This document shows positions 44,192 to 52,435 of a stretch of 64,000 bases of DNA, in pieces. Origin of the DNA: Cohnella zeiphila (GTDB lineage Bacteria > Bacillota > Bacilli > Paenibacillales > Paenibacillaceae); assembly GCF_014212055.1 (NCBI RefSeq), contig NZ_JACJVO010000032.1:124001-188000 (forward strand), given 5' to 3'. Position 1 is the stretch's first letter, and every line of letters starts with the position of its first letter. The notes beneath the pieces were generated by a model, which was not told the origin of the DNA, did no database searches, and saw only the letters and a program-made list of their open reading frames with translations. A program made the position numbers and the translations under genes.

Positions 44192-44239
44192 GTACCGCTA
44201 AAGGGGCATTATTTTCATTGGTCTTTATTAAGAAACGCG

Positions 44240-45814
44240 TTAAAAATGTTCCGGCTCGGCTTTCATCGGAGCTGCGCCATCCGTGCGTTTCGGCATCCGC
44301 AGCTTGCCGTAGAAAATGGAAGCAAGCAGCCCGACCAGAACGACGACGATCCCGATGAAGAATACGGATGTGATGGCATCGCTGAGAATATTTTGCAGCG
44401 CCGCAAGCAGCTGGGCCGGTATTTGAGCCTTCACGTCCGGCTGCAGCAGAGATTGCGGATTAGCCAGCTTGCCGAGCTGCTCGGCCGGAATGTCTTTGAA
44501 CTGGCCTTGCAGGCCGGTGATCCCGCTTGTCATTTTGCTGGACATAATGACGCCCATGATCGCAACCCCGACCGTACCGCCGATGGAGCGCGTGAACTGC
44601 GTCGTCGACGTGGCGACGCCGCGAAGATCGTGCCCGACCGCGCTTTGCGCGGCGATGGTGAGGACCGGCATCAGGGCGCCCATTCCGAAACCGACGATAA
44701 TCATATACAAGATCAGCTCGAAGCTGCTCGTATTCACGTTCATTTGAGACATGAGCAAATATCCGACTGTCATAATCGCCATTGACGTTAAGACGATCGT
44801 GCGGTAGCTGATCTTCGTGATGAGCCGTCCGCCGATAATGCTGGACAAAATGAGCGACAGCATAAGCGGCGTCAAAATATACCCGGAATTCGAAGCCGAC
44901 GTGCCGATGACGGCCTGCGAGAACAGCGGGATGTACGTAATCGCGCCGAACATGCCCATCCCCATCAGGAAGCCCACGATGCTCGATACCGAGATAGCGC
45001 GGTAGTTAAACAGTTTCAGCGGAATGATCGGTTCCTTCACTTTGGACTCGATCCACAGGAACACGAGAATCAACAGGAGGCTGGCGCCGAATAGGCCGAG
45101 AATCTGCGGGGAATCCCAAGCATAACGCTTCATGCCGCCATCGGACGAACCGCTCCCCCCCATTTCGATGGCGAGCAGGAACGCGACCACCGCGCCGGTG
45201 AGCGTGGAGGCGCCGCCCCAGTCGATCGATTTTTTCTCGGAGCTCTTGGATTCCTTGAGCGCGACGGAAAGAATAATGGCTGCGAAAATACCGAACGGAA
45301 GATTGATGTAGAAAATCCACTGCCAAGCGAGATGGTCGACGATAAAGCCGCCGACTGCCGGCCCGATGACGCTGGATAGACCGAATACGGCGCCGAAAAT
45401 GCCTTGCATTTTCCCGCGGCGGTCCGGAGGAAAAATATCGCCGATGATCGTCATGGCGATCGGCATCAGAGCTCCCGCTCCGATCCCTTGGATCGCGCGG
45501 AATACGATCAATTGCGTCATGTCGTGCGACAAGCCGCAAAGCGCCGAGCCGACGAGGAACAACCCCATCCCGATCAAATAAACGAGGCGTCTGCCGAACA
45601 AATCCGCAAGCTTGCCGAAAATCGGGACGGCCGTCGTCGAGGTTAACATATAAATCGTAAATACCCAGCTGTACAAGCTGAATCCATTCAATTCCGCAAT
45701 AACATGCGGCATTGCGGTCGAGACGATCGTTTGATCGAGCGACCCGAGCAGCAAGCCAAGCATGAGTCCGGTCACGATCCAGCGGATCTGTCTAGGACTG
45801 ATAGCGTTCATCAT
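44240..45814 (-). CDS. MFS multidrug efflux transporter, DHA2 (EmrB/QacA) family
   Basis: A 524-aa exporter with 14 predicted helices. It has the helix-1 motif LGSLDQTIVSTAMPHVIAEL, the loop motif GKLADLFGRRLVYLIG, the helix-4 motif RAIQGIGAGALMPIAMTIIGDI, and the helix-5 motif AVFGLSSVIGPAVGGFIVDHLAWQWIFYINLP. A large loop near residues 435-475 (LQGQFKDIPAEQLGKLANPQ) is typical. Its start overlaps the MarR gene by four bases, so the two form an operon and the MarR protein is the probable repressor. Confidence 0.92.
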   Translation of the reverse strand: MMNAISPRQIRWIVTGLMLGLLLGSLDQTIVSTAMPHVIAELNGFSLYSWVFTIYMLTSTTAVPIFGKLADLFGRRLVYLIGMGLFLVGSALCGLSHDMTQLIVFRAIQGIGAGALMPIAMTIIGDIFPPDRRGKMQGIFGAVFGLSSVIGPAVGGFIVDHLAWQWIFYINLPFGIFAAIILSVALKESKSSEKKSIDWGGASTLTGAVVAFLLAIEMGGSGSSDGGMKRYAWDSPQILGLFGASLLLILVFLWIESKVKEPIIPLKLFNYRAISVSSIVGFLMGMGMFGAITYIPLFSQAVIGTSASNSGYILTPLMLSLILSSIIGGRLITKISYRTIVLTSMAIMTVGYLLMSQMNVNTSSFELILYMIIVGFGMGALMPVLTIAAQSAVGHDLRGVATSTTQFTRSIGGTVGVAIMGVIMSSKMTSGITGLQGQFKDIPAEQLGKLANPQSLLQPDVKAQIPAQLLAALQNILSDAITSVFFIGIVVVLVGLLASIFYGKLRMPKRTDGAAPMKAEPEHF

Positions 45815-46233
45815 TCCACTTCCTTGTTTTGTTCTAATTTGTCATCGAATACTTGAATCAACAGCCTGAAGGCATTCAGGATCACATCCAGTTTCGACTC
45901 TTCAAGCTGGCCGACGATGTCCGTGAACCATTCGTTCCTTTGTTTCCATACTTGTTTGATGGTTTCTTTGCCTGTCTCCGTTAAGCTGAGCCGCACGACC
46001 CTGCGGTCGTCCTCCAGTCTTCTTCTCTCGACCAGTCCTAAGGCGACGAGCTTATCCGTCAGCCCGGTTGCCGCGCCTGATGTAAGGCCGAGAATTTTGG
46101 CGACATCGTTGACTCTGCAGGATTCAATCTGCTGCAGGTACATCAGCACGAAAATTTGTCCGTTCGCCAGATGCAGCGGATTCTCCAGTGATTTCAGGCT
46201 GTTCTTCGCCTTCTGCGACCACTGCTCCATCAA
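45811..46233 (-). CDS. MarR-family transcriptional regulator
   Basis: A 140-aa winged-helix regulator (NGQIFVLMYLQQIESCRVNDVAKILGLTSGAATGLTDKLVALGLVERRRLEDDRRVVRLSLTETG). The start is unsure. TTG at 46233 and ATG at 46230 have no ribosome binding site, and family-like sequence (KEAKLSELQILMEQW) continues upstream in frame toward 46280, where GGAGGGAGAAG is found without an ATG in frame. A perfect 17-base inverted repeat lies upstream at 46346-46362 and is a likely operator. It is co-transcribed with the efflux gene. Confidence 0.88.
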   Translation of the reverse strand: MMEQWSQKAKNSLKSLENPLHLANGQIFVLMYLQQIESCRVNDVAKILGLTSGAATGLTDKLVALGLVERRRLEDDRRVVRLSLTETGKETIKQVWKQRNEWFTDIVGQLEESKLDVILNAFRLLIQVFDDKLEQNKEVE

Positions 46234-46345
46234 AATTTGCAGCTCGGAGAGTTTGGCTTCTTTATGTCCCGATTCTCCTATTTTTCTTCTCCCTCCATTT
46301 TGAGTAGAAATATTCGCGCATAAATAACTTAGAGAATAAGATATT

Positions 46346-46362
46346 TAGCTTCTAAGAAGCTA
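46346..46362. promoter_or_regulatory. Inverted repeat, candidate MarR operator
   Basis: TAGCTTC-taa-GAAGCTA, a perfect 7-bp inverted repeat with a three-base centre, about 115 bases upstream of the MarR start, in an AT-rich stretch that could hold its promoter. Confidence 0.6.
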
Positions 46363-46632
46363 CAACAAAATGAGGCTCGCGTCAATACGTCCGCAGCCGG
46401 TTGACCGAACGAACCGCGAGTTGGCCCGCCAAGGGGCCGAAGCCTACCTGGACTTTGCCGTAGAATTTTGCCCGACCCTTCTTCGATGCGGCCGGATGCG
46501 GAAGGGCGCCGGTTTCCCCCCATGTCGTGCTCCTCCAGCATTATTTTACGAACTTGGACATTCCGTTCAAGAGCCATCCTAAAGGGCACTCCAAAGAAAC
46601 GGGAAACGATACCGCAATAATACATCTCGGCT
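46363..46632. other. Gene-poor stretch with a possible remnant
   Basis: No convincing gene. On the minus strand one frame contains KKGRAKFYGKVQVGFGPLAG and SVNRLRTY before a stop near 46383, which may be the tail of a lost protein; no family is recognised. Confidence 0.35.
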
Positions 46633-46662
46633 AAAAGAAAACCGTCCAACAAAAGGACGGTT
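46633..46662 (-). terminator. Terminator of the minus-strand operon
   Basis: Read on the minus strand, AACCGTCC-ttttgtt-GGACGGTT is followed by TTCTTTT. It lies 74 bases after the quinone oxidoreductase gene. Confidence 0.75.
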
Positions 46663-46735
46663 GATTAGGTTATTGCACCCTTTAGCTTAAGAATGCTTTT
46701 TCGATGGGTGATCGGTCGTTCGGCCCTAAAGACGC

Positions 46736-47704
46736 TCACCCTTGCCGAACGGTTAATACCACATTGCCTTTTTTATGCCCTTGCTCCACATAGCGGTGGG
46801 CGTCCGCAGCCTGCTCCAGAGGATAGAGGCGGTCGATGATCGGACTCACCTTCCCGGCTTCGATCAGCTCCTTCAAATACGCCAAGTCTTCCGCGGTTTC
46901 CCTCACGGAGCCTCCTTGCACCTTTTTGCCGCTTGTCAGGCTGAACCATGACCCGCGAAGCATCGCCGGAGGGCTCACAAGAAACGTGTTTAAATAGAAG
47001 CCGTTTGGAGCGAGTCTCCGGATGCAAACCCTGAACGGACTTTTTCCCACCGTATCGAAAATGATGTTAAAGGCAGGACCGTTTTCCTCAATCGATTCTT
47101 TCGTATAATCGATGACGCGGTCGGCGCCCAGCGTCTTTACTAGCTCCACATTCGACGTGCTGCAGACGCCCGTCACTTCCGCGCCGAAATGTTTGGCGAG
47201 CTGCACGGCATACGTTCCTACGCTGCCGGATGCGCCGTAGACGAGAACTCGGCTGCCGTTTCGGACGTTGCCTTTGCGGAGAAATTGCAGGGCCGTACAG
47301 GCGCCGACCGGAACCGTTGCCGCTTCCTCGAACGTCAAATTCTCCGGCATAAGCGCAACGGCGCCGTTCTCGGGCAAAGCTTTATATTCGGCATACGCGC
47401 CGAAGCCTGTGCCGCAGGCGGCATAGACGGCATCTCCCGGCTTGAACCGGGTAACGCCGCTGCCGATCGAATCGACCATGCCCGCCAGCTCGAATCCGAG
47501 AATTTGGACTTTTTTCGGCCGCAATAGACCGTTAAACAATCTCGCCAGAAAAGGATCCGCTTTGCGCAAACGCCAATCCCCCGCCGCGGCGGTTGCGGCA
47601 CACACCTTGATCAATATCTCGTCGTCCTTCGGTACCGGCTTGGCGACTTCACGCAATTGCAGCACTTCCGGCGGTCCGTACCGCTCGTATACGATCGCTT
47701 TCAT
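46736..47704 (-). CDS. Zinc-independent quinone oxidoreductase-like dehydrogenase (MDR family)
   Basis: A 322-aa NAD(P)-dependent medium-chain dehydrogenase. The N-terminal GroES-like domain starts MKAIVYERYGPPEVLQLREVAKPVP. The Rossmann domain carries the cofactor motif VYGASGSVGTYAVQLAKHFGAEVTGVCS (about residues 150-178). The zinc ligands of true alcohol dehydrogenases are absent. Close relatives are annotated as NAD(P)-dependent alcohol dehydrogenases or zeta-crystallin-like reductases. It is the last gene of the four-gene minus-strand set, 23 bases after the DUF2306 gene. Confidence 0.9.
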   Translation of the reverse strand: MKAIVYERYGPPEVLQLREVAKPVPKDDEILIKVCAATAAAGDWRLRKADPFLARLFNGLLRPKKVQILGFELAGMVDSIGSGVTRFKPGDAVYAACGTGFGAYAEYKALPENGAVALMPENLTFEEAATVPVGACTALQFLRKGNVRNGSRVLVYGASGSVGTYAVQLAKHFGAEVTGVCSTSNVELVKTLGADRVIDYTKESIEENGPAFNIIFDTVGKSPFRVCIRRLAPNGFYLNTFLVSPPAMLRGSWFSLTSGKKVQGGSVRETAEDLAYLKELIEAGKVSPIIDRLYPLEQAADAHRYVEQGHKKGNVVLTVRQG

Positions 47705-47727
47705 GTGTCACTCCTCAATCCCGAAGT

Positions 47728-48384
47728 TTAATCCAGAACCTGTTTCCGTTTTCTTCGAATCTCCCATTCGGCCACGGCCAGGTTGATTGCCCAGCCCGCG
47801 CCCATCAGAAGCGCTCTGCCAAGCTCGCCCGGCGGGCCGGCGAGCGATTCGCCAGCCCACAGGGTGAACACCTGCGTACCCGCGCCTAGCCCGATTGCGT
47901 AGCCCCGAATCATCCATGCGCGGTGCCGATCTACATTTCCGCGTATAATCGAGACAAGGCCGAGGATGATGGACGCGACCATGGCCGACCCGAACAAGAG
48001 CCGAAGAGCATAAAGCAATTCGCCGGAGCCCGGCGGAAAGGAATAAAACAAAGTCATCCATATTCCGGATAGCCCGACCAGCAATCCGCATAACACCAGA
48101 AGTCGGCCGGCAGCGCGATGCCAGCCGGGTTTGCGCCGCCGTAACCTGGGCGAGAATTGGAACGCGCCCAGGACGGCATAGACGCTGGAGGAAATGATGT
48201 GCAGAACCACCGGCAGGGGCGACGCAAAAAAACGTGCGTTGTCCGGCGTGATCTCGCCGCCGCCGGACAGTTCGGTTAAGCGGAAGGCGCCGCCGGCCAT
48301 CGGGATGAAGCTCAGAAAGAGCAGGCCGGCAATGAGCAGCTTAGCCGAGGACTCTTTTGCCGGCACTTTGAAGCTCTGAGACAT
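47728..48384 (-). CDS. DUF2306 membrane protein
   Basis: A 218-aa protein with about six to seven membrane helices. It has the DUF2306 features: helix-flanking histidines in VVLHIISSSVYAVLGAFQFSPRLRRRKPGWHRAAGRLLV and HRAWMIRGYAIGLGAGTQVF. The histidine layout suggests a cytochrome- or haem-like membrane fold, but no function is established. Its start lies 44 bases inside the preceding membrane-protein gene, indicating tight coupling. Confidence 0.85.
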   Translation of the reverse strand: MSQSFKVPAKESSAKLLIAGLLFLSFIPMAGGAFRLTELSGGGEITPDNARFFASPLPVVLHIISSSVYAVLGAFQFSPRLRRRKPGWHRAAGRLLVLCGLLVGLSGIWMTLFYSFPPGSGELLYALRLLFGSAMVASIILGLVSIIRGNVDRHRAWMIRGYAIGLGAGTQVFTLWAGESLAGPPGELGRALLMGAGWAINLAVAEWEIRRKRKQVLD

Positions 48385-49039
48385 CTTCCTTCATCTCCTT
48401 GGACAAGGATCGCCAGAGAGAAGAGCCCAGCCAAGCCAAGGCCAGCCCAACAGGCACAGCCAAAAACCGATCGTAAGGATGATGGACCAGCGAGGACAAA
48501 GGGAGAGGCAGAAGCGTTCCCAAGGCAAGCAAACCGGCCGCCCCGCGCGACAGGATGCGGGCGCGGAAGGATGCGATGCCGAACAGCAGGCCGCCAAGCA
48601 AGTACAGGATTCCCGTCAGCATGTAAGTCGCTTCAAGGGCTCCGAGGTACTCGCCGGAAGATCCGCCGGCGATCGCCAAGATGCTCTCCTCGAGCTTCGG
48701 CGACTCGGTTGCGAGCGTCGGAGAAATAAGGGCTTCGACGAATTGAAAAGCCATCGTGAGCGCATAGAAGAGGCTTAGCGCGAGATAGCCGATCAGACCA
48801 AGCCAGCCGGTCTCTGCCGCTTGCCTGGCGTAGATCCCCGTCATGCCGAGCAGGCCGCAGAAGCACATGGCTACGCCCAAGAAGTGAACGATGGCCCACC
48901 GATCGGTGTGGACGGATGAAAGAATGTCCAGCGGATGGATCGTTTGAATGACGACAAACAGGATCCCCGACAGCTTAGCGGCTGCGCCGGCGAAGCGGAA
49001 AAGACGCGAAACTACTGTCATTTTATTCTCTTTGTTCAT
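48341..49039 (-). CDS. Hypothetical multi-helix membrane protein
   Basis: A 232-aa protein with about six predicted helices (motifs RFAGAAAKLSGILFVVIQTIHP, WAIVHFLGVAMCFCGLLGMTGIYARQ, GALEATYMLTGILYLLGGLLFG). It is similar in layout to DUF4386-like membrane proteins, without firm assignment. ATG at 49039 has GAAGGGGAC upstream. A longer frame to 49207 runs through the previous gene and is rejected. Its start overlaps the stop of the 83-aa gene. Confidence 0.75.
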   Translation of the reverse strand: MNKENKMTVVSRLFRFAGAAAKLSGILFVVIQTIHPLDILSSVHTDRWAIVHFLGVAMCFCGLLGMTGIYARQAAETGWLGLIGYLALSLFYALTMAFQFVEALISPTLATESPKLEESILAIAGGSSGEYLGALEATYMLTGILYLLGGLLFGIASFRARILSRGAAGLLALGTLLPLPLSSLVHHPYDRFLAVPVGLALAWLGSSLWRSLSKEMKEDVSELQSAGKRVLG

Positions 49040-49287
49040 GGGTTTGTCCCCTTCTTTTTTTGAATGACCGATACTAATGGAAGACCGAGATCCCGTATTT
49101 TTCTCAGCATGCCATGCAAGGCGGCCTGATCGGTCACCGGGCCGTAGAGGACGGTCGTTCCGTCGCGTGCGCGCGTAAGGCTCATTCCTTCGAACCAATA
49201 AGCCCATCTGGCATCCAAGTGCCCCTTCATGCGAATTTCGTAAAATCCGTCGTGTCGGCTTTCCGTTGACCCTTGCGTTTCACTCAT
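49036..49287 (-). CDS. Small conserved protein of an LAL-linked operon
   Basis: An 83-aa soluble protein: YEIRMKGHLDARWAYWFEGM, SLTRARDGTTVLYGPVTDQA, ALHGMLRKIRDLGLPLVSVI. I recognise this as a common small protein that accompanies DUF2306/DUF4386-type membrane genes and LuxR-like regulators in many bacteria; its role is unknown. It is the first gene of the operon, preceded by a palindrome cluster (49362-49410). It overlaps the next gene by four bases. Confidence 0.78.
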   Translation of the reverse strand: MSETQGSTESRHDGFYEIRMKGHLDARWAYWFEGMSLTRARDGTTVLYGPVTDQAALHGMLRKIRDLGLPLVSVIQKKKGTNP

Positions 49288-49361
49288 TATGAGCCACCTG
49301 CATCTCCTTCCTGCGGATTCGACTCCTGACTTCGCGTGTTCTTGCTAGATCCAATGATAGG

Positions 49362-49410
49362 TGTTCATGTGGGGAGACCGCATCACCACATGTGGTGATT
49401 GATGTGGTGA
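49362..49410. promoter_or_regulatory. Cluster of TGTGGTGA-type sites, candidate LAL regulator operator
   Basis: An 18-base perfect palindrome ATCACCACATGTGGTGAT (49382-49399) is followed by a direct half-site TGTGGTGA (49403-49410) and preceded by a related ATGTGGGGAGA (from about 49368). It lies about 100 bases upstream of the four-gene minus-strand operon and downstream of the LAL regulator gene. A -10-like TATCAT (minus strand, 49358-49353) has no matching -35, as in activator-dependent promoters. Confidence 0.65.
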
Positions 49411-49428
49411 ATTTTTAATGGGGAAACG

Positions 49429-49456
49429 AAAAAAAGCCCGGCTATTTTGCCAGGGC
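49429..49456 (-). terminator. Terminator of the LAL regulator gene
   Basis: On the minus strand GCCCTGGC-loop-GCCGGGC (one bulged base) is followed by seven T. Confidence 0.75.
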
Positions 49457-49473
49457 GGGGGGATGCGCTTACG

Positions 49474-52209
49474 TTAGAACAAATCGAGCTCCTCGGACCG
49501 TCGGACGGCTGCACGGCGGTTGTTCACCCCGAGCTTGTCGTAAATGTTTTTGGTGTGGGTTCGCAGGGTGTTCAGGGAAACCATGAGCTCGCGGGCAATA
49601 TCCGGTCCGCTTAGTTCGGTTCCGAGCAACCGAAGCACGTCGCGTTCACGTTCGCTTAGCGGTTCGCGCAGCGAATGGTTTGGAGCCGGTTTGGCAGATG
49701 TTTTGCCCTCGGTCCGGCCAAAGGCTGTCAGGAGCCTGCGAACATATTCCTTGGGGGCGGATCCTCGTTTCGAGGCTGCTCTCAGCAGAATCTCCATAGG
49801 TTGGCCCTCGTCTACGAAAATACGGAAGCAGCCCTCCGGTTCGGCCAAAGTCAAAGCGCGTTCCAGCGGCCCAAGCGCAGCAGGCGTGTCTCCTTTCATA
49901 TGATGCGCAAGAGCCGTCAAGATCAGGATTTCGATCGTGCTTCCCGCCCTCTCGCCTTCTTCCGCCGCTTGACGGAGTCGCTCAAGAAGTCCGATGGCCT
50001 CATGCCAAAAGCTGTATTCACGATCGCTTCGAAACCGGGCAAGAAGCAATCTGGCTAAGGTGATGTGCTCGAATTCGCGCAGGTAACTCAGTTCGTCCCG
50101 GGCGGTCAGGCCATGGGCACGTGCCCATTCGAGCGCTTCGCGCAGCTTCCCCTGCGCGATCAGCACCTTTGTTTTCATCGCCGCCACGGGACGCACATTC
50201 GGGAAAAGATCGCCGACATAAAAGCGTTCCGCCTCGCCGAGGAGGTCGAGCGCGCTTTGCAAGTCTCCTTGCGCCTCGCGTACTCGAGCCATCGCGACGC
50301 GCCAGCGATACCGGTATTGCGGAAATCCGGTATGCTCGCCTTGTTCCTCGCTTTTCTGCAGAAGCTGCATAGCGGTCTGCAGATCGTTGCGCTCGCGATG
50401 AATTTCGCCCATTCCCACGTACATGTCCGCCGTTCCCCGCATGACAGGATCGCCGTGCTCGATCGCAAGCTGCAATCCCCGCTCGTATAGGCTCATCGCC
50501 TGACGGAGACGGCCTTGAACGATTCGGATATCGGCAAGGGCGTTCGTGCCCCCGATCGCGTCGGAGATGTACCCGCCTCGCTGCACGTCGGCCATGCCAT
50601 CGGCGAACAGACGATACGCTTCGTCGAGGTTCCCGCTTGTCCAAGAGGAGAGTCCAAGGAGAGCGGATGCCGGTCCGCGCTTGAGATAGGCATCTTTCGG
50701 CATGAGGTCGAGCACCAGTCGGGCGTATTTCATTGCACCGATTACATCGCCCGTCATGAGGGCAAGCGCCGACCGATACATGGCGGTCGATCCAGGGAGA
50801 CGGCGATATTCGACTTCGTCCACGAAAACCTTCTCGGCCGAAGCCGAGCGGACATCCGGTCGTTCGTGCGAGTCTGCCGTCGACTCCAGTCCGCTTTCGG
50901 CGTCCCGAAGCCGTTCTTCTACCCCCTCCGACTTGCCGAGGGTCAGCAGCGCCCCGGCATACCAAACGCTGAGCACGGGCCGACGGCGAACCAACTCGTC
51001 AGGCAGCGCCTTTAACCAGCGTAGCGTCGCAGCTTCTTGTCGAAGCTTGGCCATCGTCGGACAGGCCGGCTCGATCAGGTCCGCCGCTCGCGTGAAATCC
51101 TCTGCCGCGAGAGCATGGCGGATCGCATCGTCCGCGGAGCCGTGCCGCTCGTACCAAATGCTTGCACGCCGATGCAGCGAGCCGATATGATCGGGCTGAT
51201 CCGCCTTCAAATGCGCGGAGAGAACATCCGCGAAGAGGTGATGGTAGCGATACCACTGGCGTCTGTCGTCCAGCGGCACGATAAAGAAATTGCCCTTCTC
51301 CAAATCGGACAACCGTACGTTGCCTTCCGCCTGGCCGGTGACGGCGTCGCACAGCGGGCCGTGCAAACGGTCGAGAACGGACGTCTGCAGCAAAAATCTT
51401 CGGACGGGCTCCGGTTGGCGCTGCAGAACCTCTTCGGCCAAGTAGTCCACAATGTACCGATTGTCTCCGGAGAATGCCCGAATGAACCCGGGAATGTCCT
51501 CGCGGCCTTGCATCGAGAGAGCCGCCAGCTGGAGTCCCGCAATCCAGCCTTCGGTCCGGGATTCCAGCGCGGCTATTTCGCCGGCCGTCAGATCCAGGCC
51601 TATCGCCTGATGAAGGAAAGCGGCAGCTTCGTCGGGAGTAAATCGAAGATCGGCGTCGCGCAGCTCGGTCAAGTGTCCTCCGGCGCGCAATCTGCCCAGG
51701 GGCAGCTGCGGATTTTCGCGAGTGGCGATAACCAGGTGCATATGCGGAGGGAGGTGCTCGAGCAGGAAGAGCAGGGCATCGTCGATCCGTTCCGAATCGA
51801 TGAGATGGTAATCGTCCAGGACGAGGACGATTTTGAACTGGAGAGCCGAGATTTCATTAAGCAGAACCGTGAGAATCGATTCGATCGGCGGGGATTGAGA
51901 CGATTCGAAAGCGGCGAACGCGCTTTTTCCGACGCTCTCCGCAATAGATTGCACGGCAGCGATAAGATGAAGGAAGAAGCGCGTCAAGTCGTTGTCCCTT
52001 TCGTCCAGCGACAACCAGGCGACAGCCCGATCGCAACCGACGGCCCATTGACTAACCAGCGTCGTCTTGCCGAAGCCGGCGGAGGCGGAAACGAGGGTCA
52101 GCTTGCGTTCCAGCCCCTCGTTCAGCCGCTCGATCAGACGCGGGCGGAAGACAACCTTCGTTCTGGGCACGGGGATATATAGCTTGCTTGCCAAAACCGG
52201 AATATTCAT
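49474..52209 (-). CDS. LAL (MalT-like) ATP-dependent LuxR-family regulator
   Basis: A 911-aa STAND-type activator. An N-terminal NTPase has Walker A SAGFGKTT (43-50) and Walker B IVLVLDDYHLID (about 130-141). A winged-helix part follows, then a long TPR-like region (about 350-780), and a LuxR-type helix-turn-helix at the C-terminus (about 840-905: LSERERDVLRLLGTELSGPDIARELMVSLNTLRTHTKNIYDKLGV). Such proteins bind an inducer and ATP, oligomerise and activate target promoters. The start ATG has GGACGGGACC upstream. The direct-repeat cluster 60 bases beyond its 3' end, before the four-gene operon, is the probable target. Confidence 0.93.
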   Translation of the reverse strand: MNIPVLASKLYIPVPRTKVVFRPRLIERLNEGLERKLTLVSASAGFGKTTLVSQWAVGCDRAVAWLSLDERDNDLTRFFLHLIAAVQSIAESVGKSAFAAFESSQSPPIESILTVLLNEISALQFKIVLVLDDYHLIDSERIDDALLFLLEHLPPHMHLVIATRENPQLPLGRLRAGGHLTELRDADLRFTPDEAAAFLHQAIGLDLTAGEIAALESRTEGWIAGLQLAALSMQGREDIPGFIRAFSGDNRYIVDYLAEEVLQRQPEPVRRFLLQTSVLDRLHGPLCDAVTGQAEGNVRLSDLEKGNFFIVPLDDRRQWYRYHHLFADVLSAHLKADQPDHIGSLHRRASIWYERHGSADDAIRHALAAEDFTRAADLIEPACPTMAKLRQEAATLRWLKALPDELVRRRPVLSVWYAGALLTLGKSEGVEERLRDAESGLESTADSHERPDVRSASAEKVFVDEVEYRRLPGSTAMYRSALALMTGDVIGAMKYARLVLDLMPKDAYLKRGPASALLGLSSWTSGNLDEAYRLFADGMADVQRGGYISDAIGGTNALADIRIVQGRLRQAMSLYERGLQLAIEHGDPVMRGTADMYVGMGEIHRERNDLQTAMQLLQKSEEQGEHTGFPQYRYRWRVAMARVREAQGDLQSALDLLGEAERFYVGDLFPNVRPVAAMKTKVLIAQGKLREALEWARAHGLTARDELSYLREFEHITLARLLLARFRSDREYSFWHEAIGLLERLRQAAEEGERAGSTIEILILTALAHHMKGDTPAALGPLERALTLAEPEGCFRIFVDEGQPMEILLRAASKRGSAPKEYVRRLLTAFGRTEGKTSAKPAPNHSLREPLSERERDVLRLLGTELSGPDIARELMVSLNTLRTHTKNIYDKLGVNNRRAAVRRSEELDLF

Positions 52210-52321
52210 AGATGGTCCCGTCCGATGACATTTTTTCTTTCATTAATATGATAACTTCAAAGTCAGTTTTTCACCATATGTTCATTCCCTCGCTGCAACG
52301 AATAATATGAGGATTACGGCT

Positions 52322-52351
52322 TTGGGCTTGTTTCGCATAAAGTGTTATACT
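52322..52351 (+). promoter_or_regulatory. Probable promoter of the alpha/beta hydrolase gene
   Basis: TTGGGC (52322-52327) and TATACT (52346-52351), 18-base spacer. The leader that follows is an unstructured CAA-rich run (CAACAACAACAACATCAC near 52398-52415). Confidence 0.5.
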
Positions 52352-52435
52352 AAAACCACTCTACGGAAATAATTCCCAATCGCAATTTACTCCTATCAAC
52401 AACAACAACATCACACGACAGAAAGGACGGTTCAT

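Noticed and set aside
46370..46582. 70-codon plus-strand and 107-codon minus-strand open frames
   Set aside because: Low-complexity translations without initiation signals; the region is reported as gene-poor.
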